Source: Phenylobacterium sp.
GTDB taxonomy: Bacteria; Pseudomonadota; Alphaproteobacteria; Caulobacterales; Caulobacteraceae
DNA: 64,000 nt
Direction: 5' to 3'
NCBI GenBank assembly: GCA_018001015.1
Contig: JAGNIV010000004.1
Coordinates: 143,543-207,542, forward strand
Positions within the stretch are counted from its first letter, which is position 1. Each line of letters starts with the position of its first letter. The notes below the pieces were generated by a model, which was not told where the DNA came from, did no database searches, and saw nothing but the letters and a program-made list of their open reading frames with translations. This document shows, one piece after another, positions 16,113 to 24,764 of this stretch. The position numbers were made by a program, and so were the translations under genes.

Positions 16113-16128
16113 GATTTGGAGAGTTCGA

Positions 16129-16431
16129 ATGGCCGGCGAAGACGAGGTCCTGGCGATCGTGTTGCGCGCCTTGGAGAACCTGAACGAGGAACTTGAGGCG
16201 GACCAGCAGGTCCCCGTGGCCGCCACGACCGCCTTGTTCGGCGCCGATGCGGAGCTGGATTCCCTGGCCCTCGTCTCGGTGATCGTCGATGTCGAGGCGG
16301 GGCTGGCCGAGCGGTTCGGCCGCCCCTTCAGCCTGATGGACGACCAGGCCATGGAGCGCGAAGTCTCGCCCTTCACCAGCGTTCAGGCCCTGGTGGACTA
16401 TATCGGCGAGCTGCTCGCCAAGCCGGCCTGA
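16129..16431 (+). CDS. Acyl carrier protein 1
   Basis: 100 residues, acidic and helical. The phosphopantetheine site is the serine in ELDSLALVSVIVDVE (about residue 44), preceded by the usual FGADAELDS turn. Longer than FabD-pathway ACP (about 78 residues), with an 8-10-residue insert near AMEREVSPF. It lies 16 bases after the GNAT gene and is distinct from the second carrier at 22103-22339, so two carrier proteins serve this locus. It probably carries the growing acyl chain or hands it to the transferase. Confidence 0.85.
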   Translation: MAGEDEVLAIVLRALENLNEELEADQQVPVAATTALFGADAELDSLALVSVIVDVEAGLAERFGRPFSLMDDQAMEREVSPFTSVQALVDYIGELLAKPA

Positions 16432-16448
16432 GGCCGGACGTCCGCCTG

Positions 16449-17369
16449 GTGACCCAGACCTTCGAGATCACGGCTCAGGGCCACCCCCGTCTGTCCCGGA
16501 TGCGCGGCATCTTCGCCGAACAATACCGGTTCTCCCGCGACCTCGTCGACCGCGCCGCCATGGCGTTCGGTAAGCCCTGGGCCGACGAGGCCGAGGAAAC
16601 CTTGCAGGTGTTGTTTTCCGACGATGAGGCCCTGGCCTTGGCGGTGAAGGGCTACAGCGCCTTCGCCCTGGATTCCATGCGGCGGCAGGCCCGCTTCGAG
16701 AAGGACCTGGCCTATCCCGCCAAGACCTATGAAGAGGCCGCCAGGGAAGTCTATTTCAACGACGACCACATGATGGGCGTCTATCTTCCAGGCCTGCTGC
16801 TGTCGCATTTCCTGTGGCCGCACCACTACCGGCAGCTTGAGTTCTTCGACACCGCGTTCGTCGCGCCGATGCGGGCCGCCGGCGGCGATCGGTTCGTTGA
16901 GGTGGGCGTCGGCACCGGGCTATATTCGCGCCGCCTCTTGCAGGCGCTCCCCGGCGCGACGGGTCACGGCCTGGACATCAGCCCCGCCTCCCAGGCCTAC
17001 GCCAACCGGCACCTGTCCGCATTCGGGTTCGGCGACCGCTATCAGGTTCATCTACGCGATGTGGCCGAGGAGGCCGAGGCGTCAGCCTCCTGGCTGGTCT
17101 GCGTGGAGGTTCTGGAGCACCTGGAGGACCCGGTCACCTTCCTGCAGACCCTGCGCCGGACCCTGGCGCCGGGCGGACGGGCCTTCATCACCGCGGCCCT
17201 CGACGCGGCCAACGCCGACCACATCTATCTCTACCGGACCTCCGAACAGGTGCAGGCCCATCTGGAGGCCGCGGGCTTCGCCCTGGAACAGGCGTTCCTG
17301 GGCGCGGCCTATAAGCCCGTCCGGGCCGGTGCGCCCGTCCCGCTTGCGGCGGCATTTGTGGTCCTCTAG
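16449..17369 (+). CDS. Class I SAM-dependent methyltransferase
   Basis: 306 residues from a GTG 17 bases after the ACP stop. An N-terminal helical region (1-140) of unknown function is followed by a Rossmann methyltransferase: FVEVGVGTGLYS (about 152-163), HGLDISP, and ASWLVCVEVLEHLEDP. The HLED block resembles sugar and polyketide O- or C-methyltransferases. Position between an ACP and an SDR makes an ACP-bound acyl intermediate or a hydroxyl of the product the likely substrate. The codon-level start is uncertain because no good ribosome site is seen. Confidence 0.78.
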   Translation: MTQTFEITAQGHPRLSRMRGIFAEQYRFSRDLVDRAAMAFGKPWADEAEETLQVLFSDDEALALAVKGYSAFALDSMRRQARFEKDLAYPAKTYEEAAREVYFNDDHMMGVYLPGLLLSHFLWPHHYRQLEFFDTAFVAPMRAAGGDRFVEVGVGTGLYSRRLLQALPGATGHGLDISPASQAYANRHLSAFGFGDRYQVHLRDVAEEAEASASWLVCVEVLEHLEDPVTFLQTLRRTLAPGGRAFITAALDAANADHIYLYRTSEQVQAHLEAAGFALEQAFLGAAYKPVRAGAPVPLAAAFVVL

Positions 17370-17379
17370 GGCTGAACCC

Positions 17380-18120
17380 GTGACCGACACCTCGCCAGAT
17401 CCGGACGGTTCCGCGCTCTACGCCGGCAAGGTGGCCCTGGTCACCGGCGCCTCGCGCGGCGTGGGCCTGACCATCGTCCGCCATTTTCTGGCCAACGGCG
17501 CCACGGTCATCGGCCTGGCGCGCGGCGAGGCGGGCCTGGCTAATGACGCCTATCATCACCTGCATGTGGACGTCGGGGACGCCAGCGCCGTGCAGCAGGC
17601 CTTCCTGACCATCGGCAAGCTCAGCCCCCACCTGGATATTGTCATCAACAACGCGGCCGTCCTGACCTCGCAATACGCCATGATCATGCCGCCCTCGGCC
17701 GCCCAGGCCATGCTCAACGTCAACCTGCTGGGCCCCTTCATGGTGTCGCGGGAAGCCGCCAAGCTGATGCGCAAGCGCAAATGGGGGCGGATCATCAATA
17801 TCAGCTCCATGGCCGTCAGCCTGGAGCCGATGGGCGACAGCATCTATGCGGCCAGCAAGGCCGGGCTCAGCACCCTGGCCAACGTGATGGCCAAGGAGTT
17901 CGCGGCGCTGAACGTGACCTGCAACACCGTGGCGATCACCGCGTTGGAGACCGACATGCTGGCCCAGCTTCCCCGCGACAAGGTCGAGGCGGTGGTGGCC
18001 GGCCTGCCCATCCCGCGTTTTGCCACCGACGATGACGTCCTCAACGTCATCGACTTCTTCGCCTCCGAGCGCAGTTCCTACGTCACCGCCCAGACGGTGT
18101 TCCTGGGCGGGGTGAACTGA
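17380..18120 (+). CDS. SDR family oxidoreductase
   Basis: 246 residues from the GTG at 17380. Classical short-chain dehydrogenase: TGASRGVG cofactor loop (about 21-28), NNAA (about 93-96), catalytic S in INISSM, then Y-x3-K in YAASK. The C-terminal TVFLGG is FabG-like. The likely reaction is NAD(P)H-dependent reduction of a 3-ketoacyl-ACP made by the ketosynthase immediately downstream, whose ATG overlaps this stop by one base. The frame continues upstream only as a shadow of the methyltransferase gene. Confidence 0.85.
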   Translation: MTDTSPDPDGSALYAGKVALVTGASRGVGLTIVRHFLANGATVIGLARGEAGLANDAYHHLHVDVGDASAVQQAFLTIGKLSPHLDIVINNAAVLTSQYAMIMPPSAAQAMLNVNLLGPFMVSREAAKLMRKRKWGRIINISSMAVSLEPMGDSIYAASKAGLSTLANVMAKEFAALNVTCNTVAITALETDMLAQLPRDKVEAVVAGLPIPRFATDDDVLNVIDFFASERSSYVTAQTVFLGGVN

Positions 18121-19142
18121 TGGCCGGTCCCGTCGACCGGCCTGGCGTGGCGATCGCCGGAGTCGGGCACCATCTTCCGACCTATTTCGAGGACAACGAG
18201 ACCCTTTGCCGGACCTTGCCGGTGACGCCGGAGTGGATCCTGGAGAAGACCGGCATCAAGCAGCGCGGGATCGCGGCGCCCGGCGACACCGCGTCGGACT
18301 ACGCTCTCCAGGCCGCCCGCGCCGCCATTGAGATGGCGGGCATCGACGCCGGCGAGATCGACCTGATCATCGCCGCCACCTTCTCGGCCGACTACCTGTT
18401 CCCGCCGCTGTCGGCCAAGGTGCAGCGTGAGCTGAAGGCCGCCTCGGCCCAGGTCTTCGACCTGCAGGCCAATTGCACCGGCTTCGTCGCCGGCCTGACC
18501 ACAGCCGCCGATCGGATGATGCTGGACGAGAGCGTGCGCCACGCCCTGGTGATCGGGATCGACTTCTGCTCGCGCTATATCGACCGCACAGACGAGAACA
18601 CCGCCATCTATCTGGCCGACGGGGCCGGGGCGGCGGTGCTGAGCCGCACCACCCCCGGCAATGGCATCCTGGCCTCCAGCTTCTTCACCGACAGCTCCAG
18701 CTACGAAGCGGTGCGGCTACGGGGCGGCGGGTCGAGCTTCCCTAATACCGGCCGCGCCTTCGATCCGGCCGTGGACCTGATGGAAATGAACGGCCTGGCC
18801 ACCTGGAAACAGGCCATCACCCACCTGCCCAGCGTCATCCGCAAGGCCTGCGCCAAGGCGTCGGTGGAGGTGAAGGCGGTGGACTTCCTGGTCTTCCATC
18901 AGGCCAACTTCAACCTGATCCACTACATCGTCCGGAAGATGGGCTTTGATCTGACGCGCACCTATACGAACGTGCAGGAGATCGGGAACACCGGGGCGGC
19001 GTCCATCGCCATCGCGCTGAGCGAGGCGGTGCGCAAGGGGCTGGTGAAAGCCGGAGACCTGGTGGTGCTGGCCGCGGTGGGCGCCGGCTTCAACTTCGGG
19101 GCCAGCGTCTGGCGCTGGGAAATGCCCAGGGGGGGGCGCTAG
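18120..19142 (+). CDS. 3-ketoacyl-ACP synthase III-like condensing enzyme
   Basis: 340 residues, FabH fold. The catalytic triad is intact: C119 in QANCTGF, H260 in FHQANF and N290 in IGNTGAAS. FabH-type enzymes join an acyl-CoA or acyl-ACP primer to malonyl-ACP by decarboxylating condensation. Here the acyl pocket sequence and the genomic setting (no fab genes) suggest a specialised enzyme for a short chain. It starts one base before the SDR stop ends and is followed 2 bases later by the MaoC-SDR fusion, so the three encode condensation, reduction and dehydration steps in order. Confidence 0.88.
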   Translation: MAGPVDRPGVAIAGVGHHLPTYFEDNETLCRTLPVTPEWILEKTGIKQRGIAAPGDTASDYALQAARAAIEMAGIDAGEIDLIIAATFSADYLFPPLSAKVQRELKAASAQVFDLQANCTGFVAGLTTAADRMMLDESVRHALVIGIDFCSRYIDRTDENTAIYLADGAGAAVLSRTTPGNGILASSFFTDSSSYEAVRLRGGGSSFPNTGRAFDPAVDLMEMNGLATWKQAITHLPSVIRKACAKASVEVKAVDFLVFHQANFNLIHYIVRKMGFDLTRTYTNVQEIGNTGAASIAIALSEAVRKGLVKAGDLVVLAAVGAGFNFGASVWRWEMPRGGR

Positions 19143-19144
19143 CC

Positions 19145-20341
19145 ATGTTCTCCGATTTCGACACCATCAAGGTCGGCGACACCCGCTCACTGACCCGGAC
19201 CATCACCGAGGCCGACGTGCGGCGGTTCGTGGAGATGACCGGCGACGACAATCCGCTCCACGTCGATCGCGCCTATGCGGAGACCACCAGCTTCAAGGAC
19301 ATCGTCGTCCACGGCATGCTGGGAGCCTCCTTTATCTCCACCGTGATCGGCACGCAGCTGCCCGGACCGGGCGCGCTCTGGGTGGCCCAGAGCCTGGAAT
19401 TCCTGGCGCCGGTAAGGCTGGGGGACACCCTGACCGTGACCTGCGCGGTGACGAAGAAGCATGAGCGCGACCGGCTGCTGGAACTTGCCACCACCATCGT
19501 CAACCAGGCCGGCCAGAGCGTCCTGACCGGACAGGGCAAGGTCAAGGTGCTGGCGCCCAAGGCGGCGCCCCAGGCGGTGGCCGAGCTTGGCCGGGCCAGG
19601 GTGGCCCTGGTCACCGGCGGGGCCGGGGGCATCGGCAGAGCCATCTGCCTGCGCCTGGCGCGGGACGGCTTCCACGTGCTGGTCAACTATCGCTCGCAGC
19701 CGGAACGCGCCCAGGCCCTCGTGCGCGAGATCGCCGCCCTGGAAGGCGCGGCCCGCGCCGTCGCCCTGTCGGCGGACATCTCCACGGCCGAAGGGGCCGC
19801 GGCCTTGGCGGCGGCGGCCACGGGCGCGTTCGGCGGGGTCGATGTCCTGGTGAACAACGCCTCGCCGCGTATCGGCGGCAAGGCCCTGGCGGCCACCGAC
19901 TGGACCGATATCCAGGCCCATCTGGACGTGCAGGTGAAGGGCGCCTTCCTGCTGACCCAGGCCTTGGCTCCGGCCATGGCGGAGCGCCGCTGGGGGCGGA
20001 TCGTCAACATCACCTCACTCGTCGCCGAAGGGGCGCCGACCGTGACCTGGACCGGCTACGCCATGGCCAAGGCGGCCCTGGCGACCATGTCGCGCCATCT
20101 CGCCGCCGAGTTGGGGCCGAGCGGCGTGACCGTGAATTGTGTCGCGCCGGGCCTGACCGACGCCGGCCTCGTGGGCGAGGTGCCGGAAAAGGCCCAGATG
20201 CTGGCGGCCCGGCAAACTCCCTTGCGGCGGTTGGCGACGCCGCGGGATGTGGCCGGCGCTGTGGCCTACCTCGCGTCCGAGGACGCCGCTTTCGTCACCG
20301 GTCAGACCCTGGGGGTCAATGGCGGCATGGCGATGCGATGA
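19145..20341 (+). CDS. MaoC-like hydratase fused to an SDR reductase
   Basis: 398 residues in two domains. Residues 1-130 are a hot-dog (R)-enoyl hydratase with DDNPLHVD, the Asp/His catalytic pair of the PhaJ/MaoC family, and a VHGMLGASF helix. Residues 150-398 are a FabG-like SDR with TGGAGGIG, NNAS, catalytic S in ITSLV and YAMAK, ending in GVNGG. The fusion would reduce a 3-ketoacyl substrate and dehydrate (or hydrate) the product within one chain. The stop overlaps the next gene's ATG (ATGA). The two domains are usually separate proteins, so this arrangement is unusual. Confidence 0.85.
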   Translation: MFSDFDTIKVGDTRSLTRTITEADVRRFVEMTGDDNPLHVDRAYAETTSFKDIVVHGMLGASFISTVIGTQLPGPGALWVAQSLEFLAPVRLGDTLTVTCAVTKKHERDRLLELATTIVNQAGQSVLTGQGKVKVLAPKAAPQAVAELGRARVALVTGGAGGIGRAICLRLARDGFHVLVNYRSQPERAQALVREIAALEGAARAVALSADISTAEGAAALAAAATGAFGGVDVLVNNASPRIGGKALAATDWTDIQAHLDVQVKGAFLLTQALAPAMAERRWGRIVNITSLVAEGAPTVTWTGYAMAKAALATMSRHLAAELGPSGVTVNCVAPGLTDAGLVGEVPEKAQMLAARQTPLRRLATPRDVAGAVAYLASEDAAFVTGQTLGVNGGMAMR

Positions 20342-22110
20342 CCCTCGGCGCTGATCGCTTGAGCGCCCTGGCGGCGCCTGGCCTGTCCCTGGCCCAGACG
20401 ATGAAGCTGGTGGCGGAGATCGAGGCCGAAGCGCCCGCGACGGTCGCCAGCCTGGCCATCAGCGCGGGATCCACGATCGATCTGCTGGGGCTGTTTTTGC
20501 GCAAGCACGCCCTGCTGGCCGGTGTCCGGCTGAGCGTCAGCCAGGGTCAGTTCGACGATCCCGTCGGCGACGCCGAGCGGTTCGCGGCCCAGGGGGTGGA
20601 GCACCTGCTGATCGCCCCGTTCTTCGACCTTCTCGCGCCGGCCTTCGAGGCTCAGGTGGGGCGGTTGAGTCCTGAGCTGATTGACGCCCGTGAGGCCGAG
20701 ATTCGCGCCCGATATCGGCTGGCGTTCCAGAAGGGGTCGGGGTTCCGCACAATCTTCCTGGCCGACTTCCATCGGTTCGGCCCGCCCGCGCCGGGGGGCG
20801 ACGCCACCGACGTGGTCCTCGCCCGGTTCAATGCCGCCTTGCGTGACGAGGCCGCGGCCTTCGCCAATGTGCGGCGGATCGACATGAGCGGCCTGGTGGC
20901 CGAGGTCGGGCGGTCGGCCGCCTTCGATCCACGCTTCTACCTGCGCAACAAGGCGCCCTATTCGGCCACCCTGCTGGACGCCTGGGCGCGGCAGGTCACC
21001 GCCCTGTCGCGGGGTTATGGCGCCCAGTTCCGCAAGGCCCTGGTGCTGGATTGCGACAATACCCTGTGGGGCGGGGTGCTGGGCGAAGACCTGGTCGCGG
21101 GCGTGAAACTCGGACCGCACGACTATCCGGGCGCCGTCTATTGGAGGGCTCAGCAGGTGTTCGCAGGTCTGCGGCGCGAGGGCGTGCTCCTCTGCCTGTG
21201 CAGCAAGAACAATCCGCAGGATGTCGAGGAGATGTTCGACACTCACCCGGACATGGTGCTCACCTCGGACGACATCATCCTGAAGAAGGTCAATTGGCGC
21301 GAGAAGGTCGAGAACCTGAGGGAGATCGCCGCCGACCTGAACATCGGTCTCGACAGCCTGGTCTTCCTCGACGATTCCGACTTCGAGTGCGAGGCGGTGC
21401 GCCGCCAGCTGCCGATGGTGTCGGTCTTTCAGACCCCGGCCAACCTGCCGGCCTATCTGGGGGTGATGGAGGATATCCGGTCGCTGTTCCTGGCCGGTGG
21501 GGTCAGCGACGAGAGCCGGGCCAAGACCGACCAGTACCGCCAGCGCGCCCTGGCGCTGGAGGCGCAGCAGGCCTTCGAGAGTCACGAGGACTACCTCGCC
21601 TCCCTGCAGATGACCGTGCGGGTCGCCCGCAATGATGCGGCCCAGGCCGCGCGGATCAGCGAGCTCAGCCAGAAGTCCAACCAGTTCAACCTGACGACCC
21701 GGCGCTACGCCGTCGCCGAAATCCAGGCCTTGATGGCGAGTGACGCCGCCGACGTCTGGTCGGTGGAGGTCGCCGACCGGTTCGGCAAGGCGGGCCTGAC
21801 CGGGGTCATCGTGGCGCGCTACGCGCCGGGGGAGGTCAGGATCGAGAACCTGCTGATGAGCTGCCGGGTGCTGGGACGCGGGGTAGAGTTCGCGCTATGG
21901 GCGCCGGTGCTGGCGGCCGCCTCGGCGCGGGGTTGCGTGACCCTCGCCGCCGACTACCGGCCAAGCGCCAAGAACGCCCAGGTCGCCGACTACTACGACC
22001 GGCTCGGCTTGATACGGGTGGGCGAGGCCGATGGCGCGGGGCGATATGCTCATGCGATAGAGGGCCTCACCCTCCCGCCGACCCCGTGGATTTGCCTTGT
22101 CGATGATTGA
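20338..22110 (+). CDS. FkbH-like HAD-IIIC protein
   Basis: 590 residues from the ATG at 20338. The HAD signature VLDCDNTLWGGVLGED (from about residue 237) is the FkbH hallmark; an N-terminal SGNH/hydrolase-like region and a C-terminal GNAT-like region (LMSCRVLGRGVE, then YRPSAKNAQVADYY) complete the usual HAD-IIIC layout. FkbH proteins take 1,3-bisphosphoglycerate, remove phosphate and load a glyceryl unit onto an acyl carrier protein. An ACP gene overlaps its 3' end, which fits that role. Homologues occur in flagellin glycosylation islands of Pseudomonas. Confidence 0.87.
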   Translation: MTLGADRLSALAAPGLSLAQTMKLVAEIEAEAPATVASLAISAGSTIDLLGLFLRKHALLAGVRLSVSQGQFDDPVGDAERFAAQGVEHLLIAPFFDLLAPAFEAQVGRLSPELIDAREAEIRARYRLAFQKGSGFRTIFLADFHRFGPPAPGGDATDVVLARFNAALRDEAAAFANVRRIDMSGLVAEVGRSAAFDPRFYLRNKAPYSATLLDAWARQVTALSRGYGAQFRKALVLDCDNTLWGGVLGEDLVAGVKLGPHDYPGAVYWRAQQVFAGLRREGVLLCLCSKNNPQDVEEMFDTHPDMVLTSDDIILKKVNWREKVENLREIAADLNIGLDSLVFLDDSDFECEAVRRQLPMVSVFQTPANLPAYLGVMEDIRSLFLAGGVSDESRAKTDQYRQRALALEAQQAFESHEDYLASLQMTVRVARNDAAQAARISELSQKSNQFNLTTRRYAVAEIQALMASDAADVWSVEVADRFGKAGLTGVIVARYAPGEVRIENLLMSCRVLGRGVEFALWAPVLAAASARGCVTLAADYRPSAKNAQVADYYDRLGLIRVGEADGAGRYAHAIEGLTLPPTPWICLVDD

Positions 22111-22339
22111 CGAAACCGCCCTGAAGCAGATCCTCGCCGCCGTGCTGGGCGTGGACGCCGCCGCTATCACCGCCGACTCCAACAGCGACACGATCGAGAG
22201 TTGGGATTCCCTGCGCCACATGAATCTGGTCCTGGCTTTGGAGGAGGAGTTCGGCGTCTCCATCCCGGACGAAGAGGCGGCCAACATCACCTCCTACGCC
22301 CTGATCAAGCTGGTGCTCGAAGAGCTCACGGCGGCCTGA
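22103..22339 (+). CDS. Acyl carrier protein 2
   Basis: 78 residues from the ATG at 22103 (a TTG two codons upstream is possible). Standard length and fold; the phosphopantetheine serine is in IESWDSLRHMNLV (about residue 35). It overlaps the end of the FkbH-like gene by 8 bases, the arrangement expected for a dedicated carrier of the FkbH product. It is different in sequence and length from the carrier at 16129-16431. The acyl-AMP ligase begins 2 bases after its stop. Confidence 0.88.
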   Translation: MIDETALKQILAAVLGVDAAAITADSNSDTIESWDSLRHMNLVLALEEEFGVSIPDEEAANITSYALIKLVLEELTAA

Positions 22340-22341
22340 CC

Positions 22342-23682
22342 ATGCAGTGGCTGCTCGACCGCTTCGCCACGGCGCCGGAGACCCCCGCCTTCATCCACGA
22401 GGATCGGGTGGTGAGCTATGGCCAGGTGTTGCGGATGGTGGAGGCCTTCGGCGCCCGGCTCGCCGCCGAGGGGGTGGCCCGCGGCGAGAGGGTCGCGGTC
22501 CTGGCGGACTATTCGCCTGAGGTCTTCTGCCTGATCCTGGCCCTGGCCCGGAACGCCGACATCATCATTCCCATCAGTCCCGCCTCGGTGGTCGAGGAGG
22601 CAGCCGCCTTGGCCATCTGCGGCTGCGACTGGCTGGCCAGGTTCGACGCGGAGGGTGGAGAGGTGGCGTTTTCCCGCCGGGTGGTGGCGGTGGAGAACCC
22701 GCTCATCGCCGGCCTGATCGCCGACGGCCGCCCCGGCCTGGTGCTCTTCTCGTCAGGTTCGACGGGCAAGCCCAAGGGTATCCTGCACGACTTCGACCGG
22801 GTGGCCGACAAGTTCCGCAAGGCGCGGGCCGCGACCCGGGCCATCCCCTTCCTGATGATCGATCACTTCGGCGGGGTGAACACCATCCTGGCCATCACCA
22901 GCAGCCTGGGCACGGTGGTCACGGTGGCCGACCGGTCGAGCGCCAGCATCTGCGCGGCCATCGCCCGTCACAGGGTCGAGCTGCTGCCCGCCACGCCCTC
23001 GTTCCTGACCATGTTGATGGCCTCGGGCCTCCACCGGGATTTCGACCTCAGCTCACTCAAGCGCATCACCTACGGCACCGAGGTCATGCCTCAATCGACC
23101 CTCGACCGCCTACGCGCGGCCTTCCCGGGGGTTGAGCTGCAGCAGACCTATGGCCTGTCGGAGGTGGGCGTGCTGCGTTCGCAGTCCCGAGACGACGGCT
23201 CGCTCTGGGTGCGGGTCGGGGGCGAGGGGTTCGAGACCAGGGTGGTGGACGGCGTGCTGTGGATCCGGTCCGACTACGCCATGGTCGGCTACCTGAACGC
23301 GCCCTCCGAGTTCGACGCCGAGGGCTGGTTCAACACCCAGGACCAGGTGGAGGTCGATGGGAGCTATTTCAAGATTCTGGGCCGTGTCACCGACATCATC
23401 AACATCGGGGGCCAGAAGGTCTATCCGGCCGAGGTGGAGGACGTGATCCTGGAGCTTGAGAACGTCGCCGACGTGGCCGTGTTTGGAGAGGCGCACGCTT
23501 TCCTCGGCCAGATGGTGGTGGCCAAGGTGGTCCTGGAAGCTCCGGAGCCGGCCGAGGCGCTGAAGAAGCGTATCCGACAGGCCTGCCTGGCCAGGCTCGC
23601 CAGCTACAAGGCGCCGGCCAAGGTTCAGATCGTGCCGGGCCCCCTGCACACCGCGCGGCAGAAGAAGACGCGCCAAGCCTAG
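22342..23682 (+). CDS. Acyl-AMP ligase (AMP-binding enzyme)
   Basis: 446 residues from the ATG at 22342. ANL superfamily: the phosphate loop is LFSSGSTGKPKG (about 136-147), the motif QQTYGLSEVG binds adenine, and the C-terminal hinge and lysine region is GRVTDIINIGGQKVYPAEVE. Shorter than acyl-CoA synthetases, like enzymes that acylate a carrier protein. It would activate a free acid and load it onto one of the two ACPs. Last gene of the nine-gene run; its TAG overlaps the convergent aminotransferase stop in a CTAG at 23679-23682. Confidence 0.85.
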   Translation: MQWLLDRFATAPETPAFIHEDRVVSYGQVLRMVEAFGARLAAEGVARGERVAVLADYSPEVFCLILALARNADIIIPISPASVVEEAAALAICGCDWLARFDAEGGEVAFSRRVVAVENPLIAGLIADGRPGLVLFSSGSTGKPKGILHDFDRVADKFRKARAATRAIPFLMIDHFGGVNTILAITSSLGTVVTVADRSSASICAAIARHRVELLPATPSFLTMLMASGLHRDFDLSSLKRITYGTEVMPQSTLDRLRAAFPGVELQQTYGLSEVGVLRSQSRDDGSLWVRVGGEGFETRVVDGVLWIRSDYAMVGYLNAPSEFDAEGWFNTQDQVEVDGSYFKILGRVTDIINIGGQKVYPAEVEDVILELENVADVAVFGEAHAFLGQMVVAKVVLEAPEPAEALKKRIRQACLARLASYKAPAKVQIVPGPLHTARQKKTRQA

Positions 23683-24764
23683 GCGCGAAGGGCGCTGGCC
23701 ACCAATCCCACATTCTCCGACGGCATCGCCGGCCAGAGCGGCAGGGACAGCACCTGGTCGGCCAGGGCCTCGGCCAGGGGGAAGGCGCCGGGCTTGAAGC
23801 CGCAGTGGGCGAAGGCGGCCTGGCGGTGGCAGGCGATGGGATAGTGGATCAGGCTCTCGATCCCGGCCGCCCTCAGCCTGGCCTGCAGGGCGTCGCGCTC
23901 GGGACTGCGGACCACATAGAGATGATAGACGTGGCGGGCCCCTTCGGCCTCGATGGGCGTCGTCAGGTCCGAGCCGGCCAGGGCCGTGTCATAGGCGGCG
24001 GCCAGCGCCCGGCGCCGGTCGTTGGCGGCGTCCAGGCGCGGCAATAACACCCGCAGGAAGGCGGCCTGGAGCTCATCCAGCCTGGAGTTCGCTCCCAGCG
24101 TCTGGTGAACGTACTTCTGGTCGGAGCCATAGTTGCGCAGGCGGCGGACCGCCTCGGCCAGGCCGGCGTCATTGGTGGTGACCGCGCCGGCGTCGCCGAG
24201 CGCGCCGAGGTTCTTGGTGGGATAGAAGCTGAAGGCGGTGGCGTGGGCGCCGCCGCCCGTCCGGCGGCCGTGATAGCTCGCGCCATGGCTCTGGGCGGCG
24301 TCCTCCAGCACGAACAGGCCGTGTCGCTGGGCCAGCGCCATCAGCGGCTCAAGATCGACGGGATGGCCGTAGAGCGAGACCGGCACGATGGCGGCCGTCC
24401 TGGCCGTCACCGCCGCGGCGCAGGCGGCCGCGTCGAGGGTGTAGGTGCGCGGGTCGACCTCCACCGGAACCGGGACCGCGCCCACCGCCTCCACCGCCAT
24501 CCAGGTGGCGGCGAAGGTATGGGCCGGCACGATCACCTCGGCGCCCGCCGCCACGCCGGCCGCGCGCAGGGTGAGGGTCAGGGCGTCCAGGCCATTGCCG
24601 ACGCCGACGCACCGGGCCGCGCCGCACCAGGCGGCGAACTCGGCCTCGAAGGCCGCCAGCTCCGGCCCGAGGATCATCCAGCCGGAGTCCATCACCCGGC
24701 CGTAGGCCAGGTCCAACTCTCCCCTCAGGCCCGGCTCGGACAGGTTGAGGTCGAAGAACTTCAC
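23679..24764 (-). CDS. DegT/DnrJ/EryC1 sugar aminotransferase (FdtB/QdtB-like)
   Basis: 361 residues. PLP-dependent aminotransferase of the sugar branch; the Schiff-base lysine is K184 in FYPTKNLGALG, and EDAAQSHGA supplies the cofactor aspartate. Overlaps by 4 bases with the ketoisomerase gene upstream on the same strand. That pairing is the FdtA/FdtB (or QdtA/QdtB) arrangement that makes dTDP-3-amino-3,6-dideoxyhexoses (Fuc3N or Qui3N) from dTDP-4-keto-6-deoxyglucose. rmlA and rmlB, which supply the precursor, are not in the window. Galacto versus gluco configuration cannot be read here. Confidence 0.85.
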   Translation of the reverse strand: MKFFDLNLSEPGLRGELDLAYGRVMDSGWMILGPELAAFEAEFAAWCGAARCVGVGNGLDALTLTLRAAGVAAGAEVIVPAHTFAATWMAVEAVGAVPVPVEVDPRTYTLDAAACAAAVTARTAAIVPVSLYGHPVDLEPLMALAQRHGLFVLEDAAQSHGASYHGRRTGGGAHATAFSFYPTKNLGALGDAGAVTTNDAGLAEAVRRLRNYGSDQKYVHQTLGANSRLDELQAAFLRVLLPRLDAANDRRRALAAAYDTALAGSDLTTPIEAEGARHVYHLYVVRSPERDALQARLRAAGIESLIHYPIACHRQAAFAHCGFKPGAFPLAEALADQVLSLPLWPAMPSENVGLVASALRA

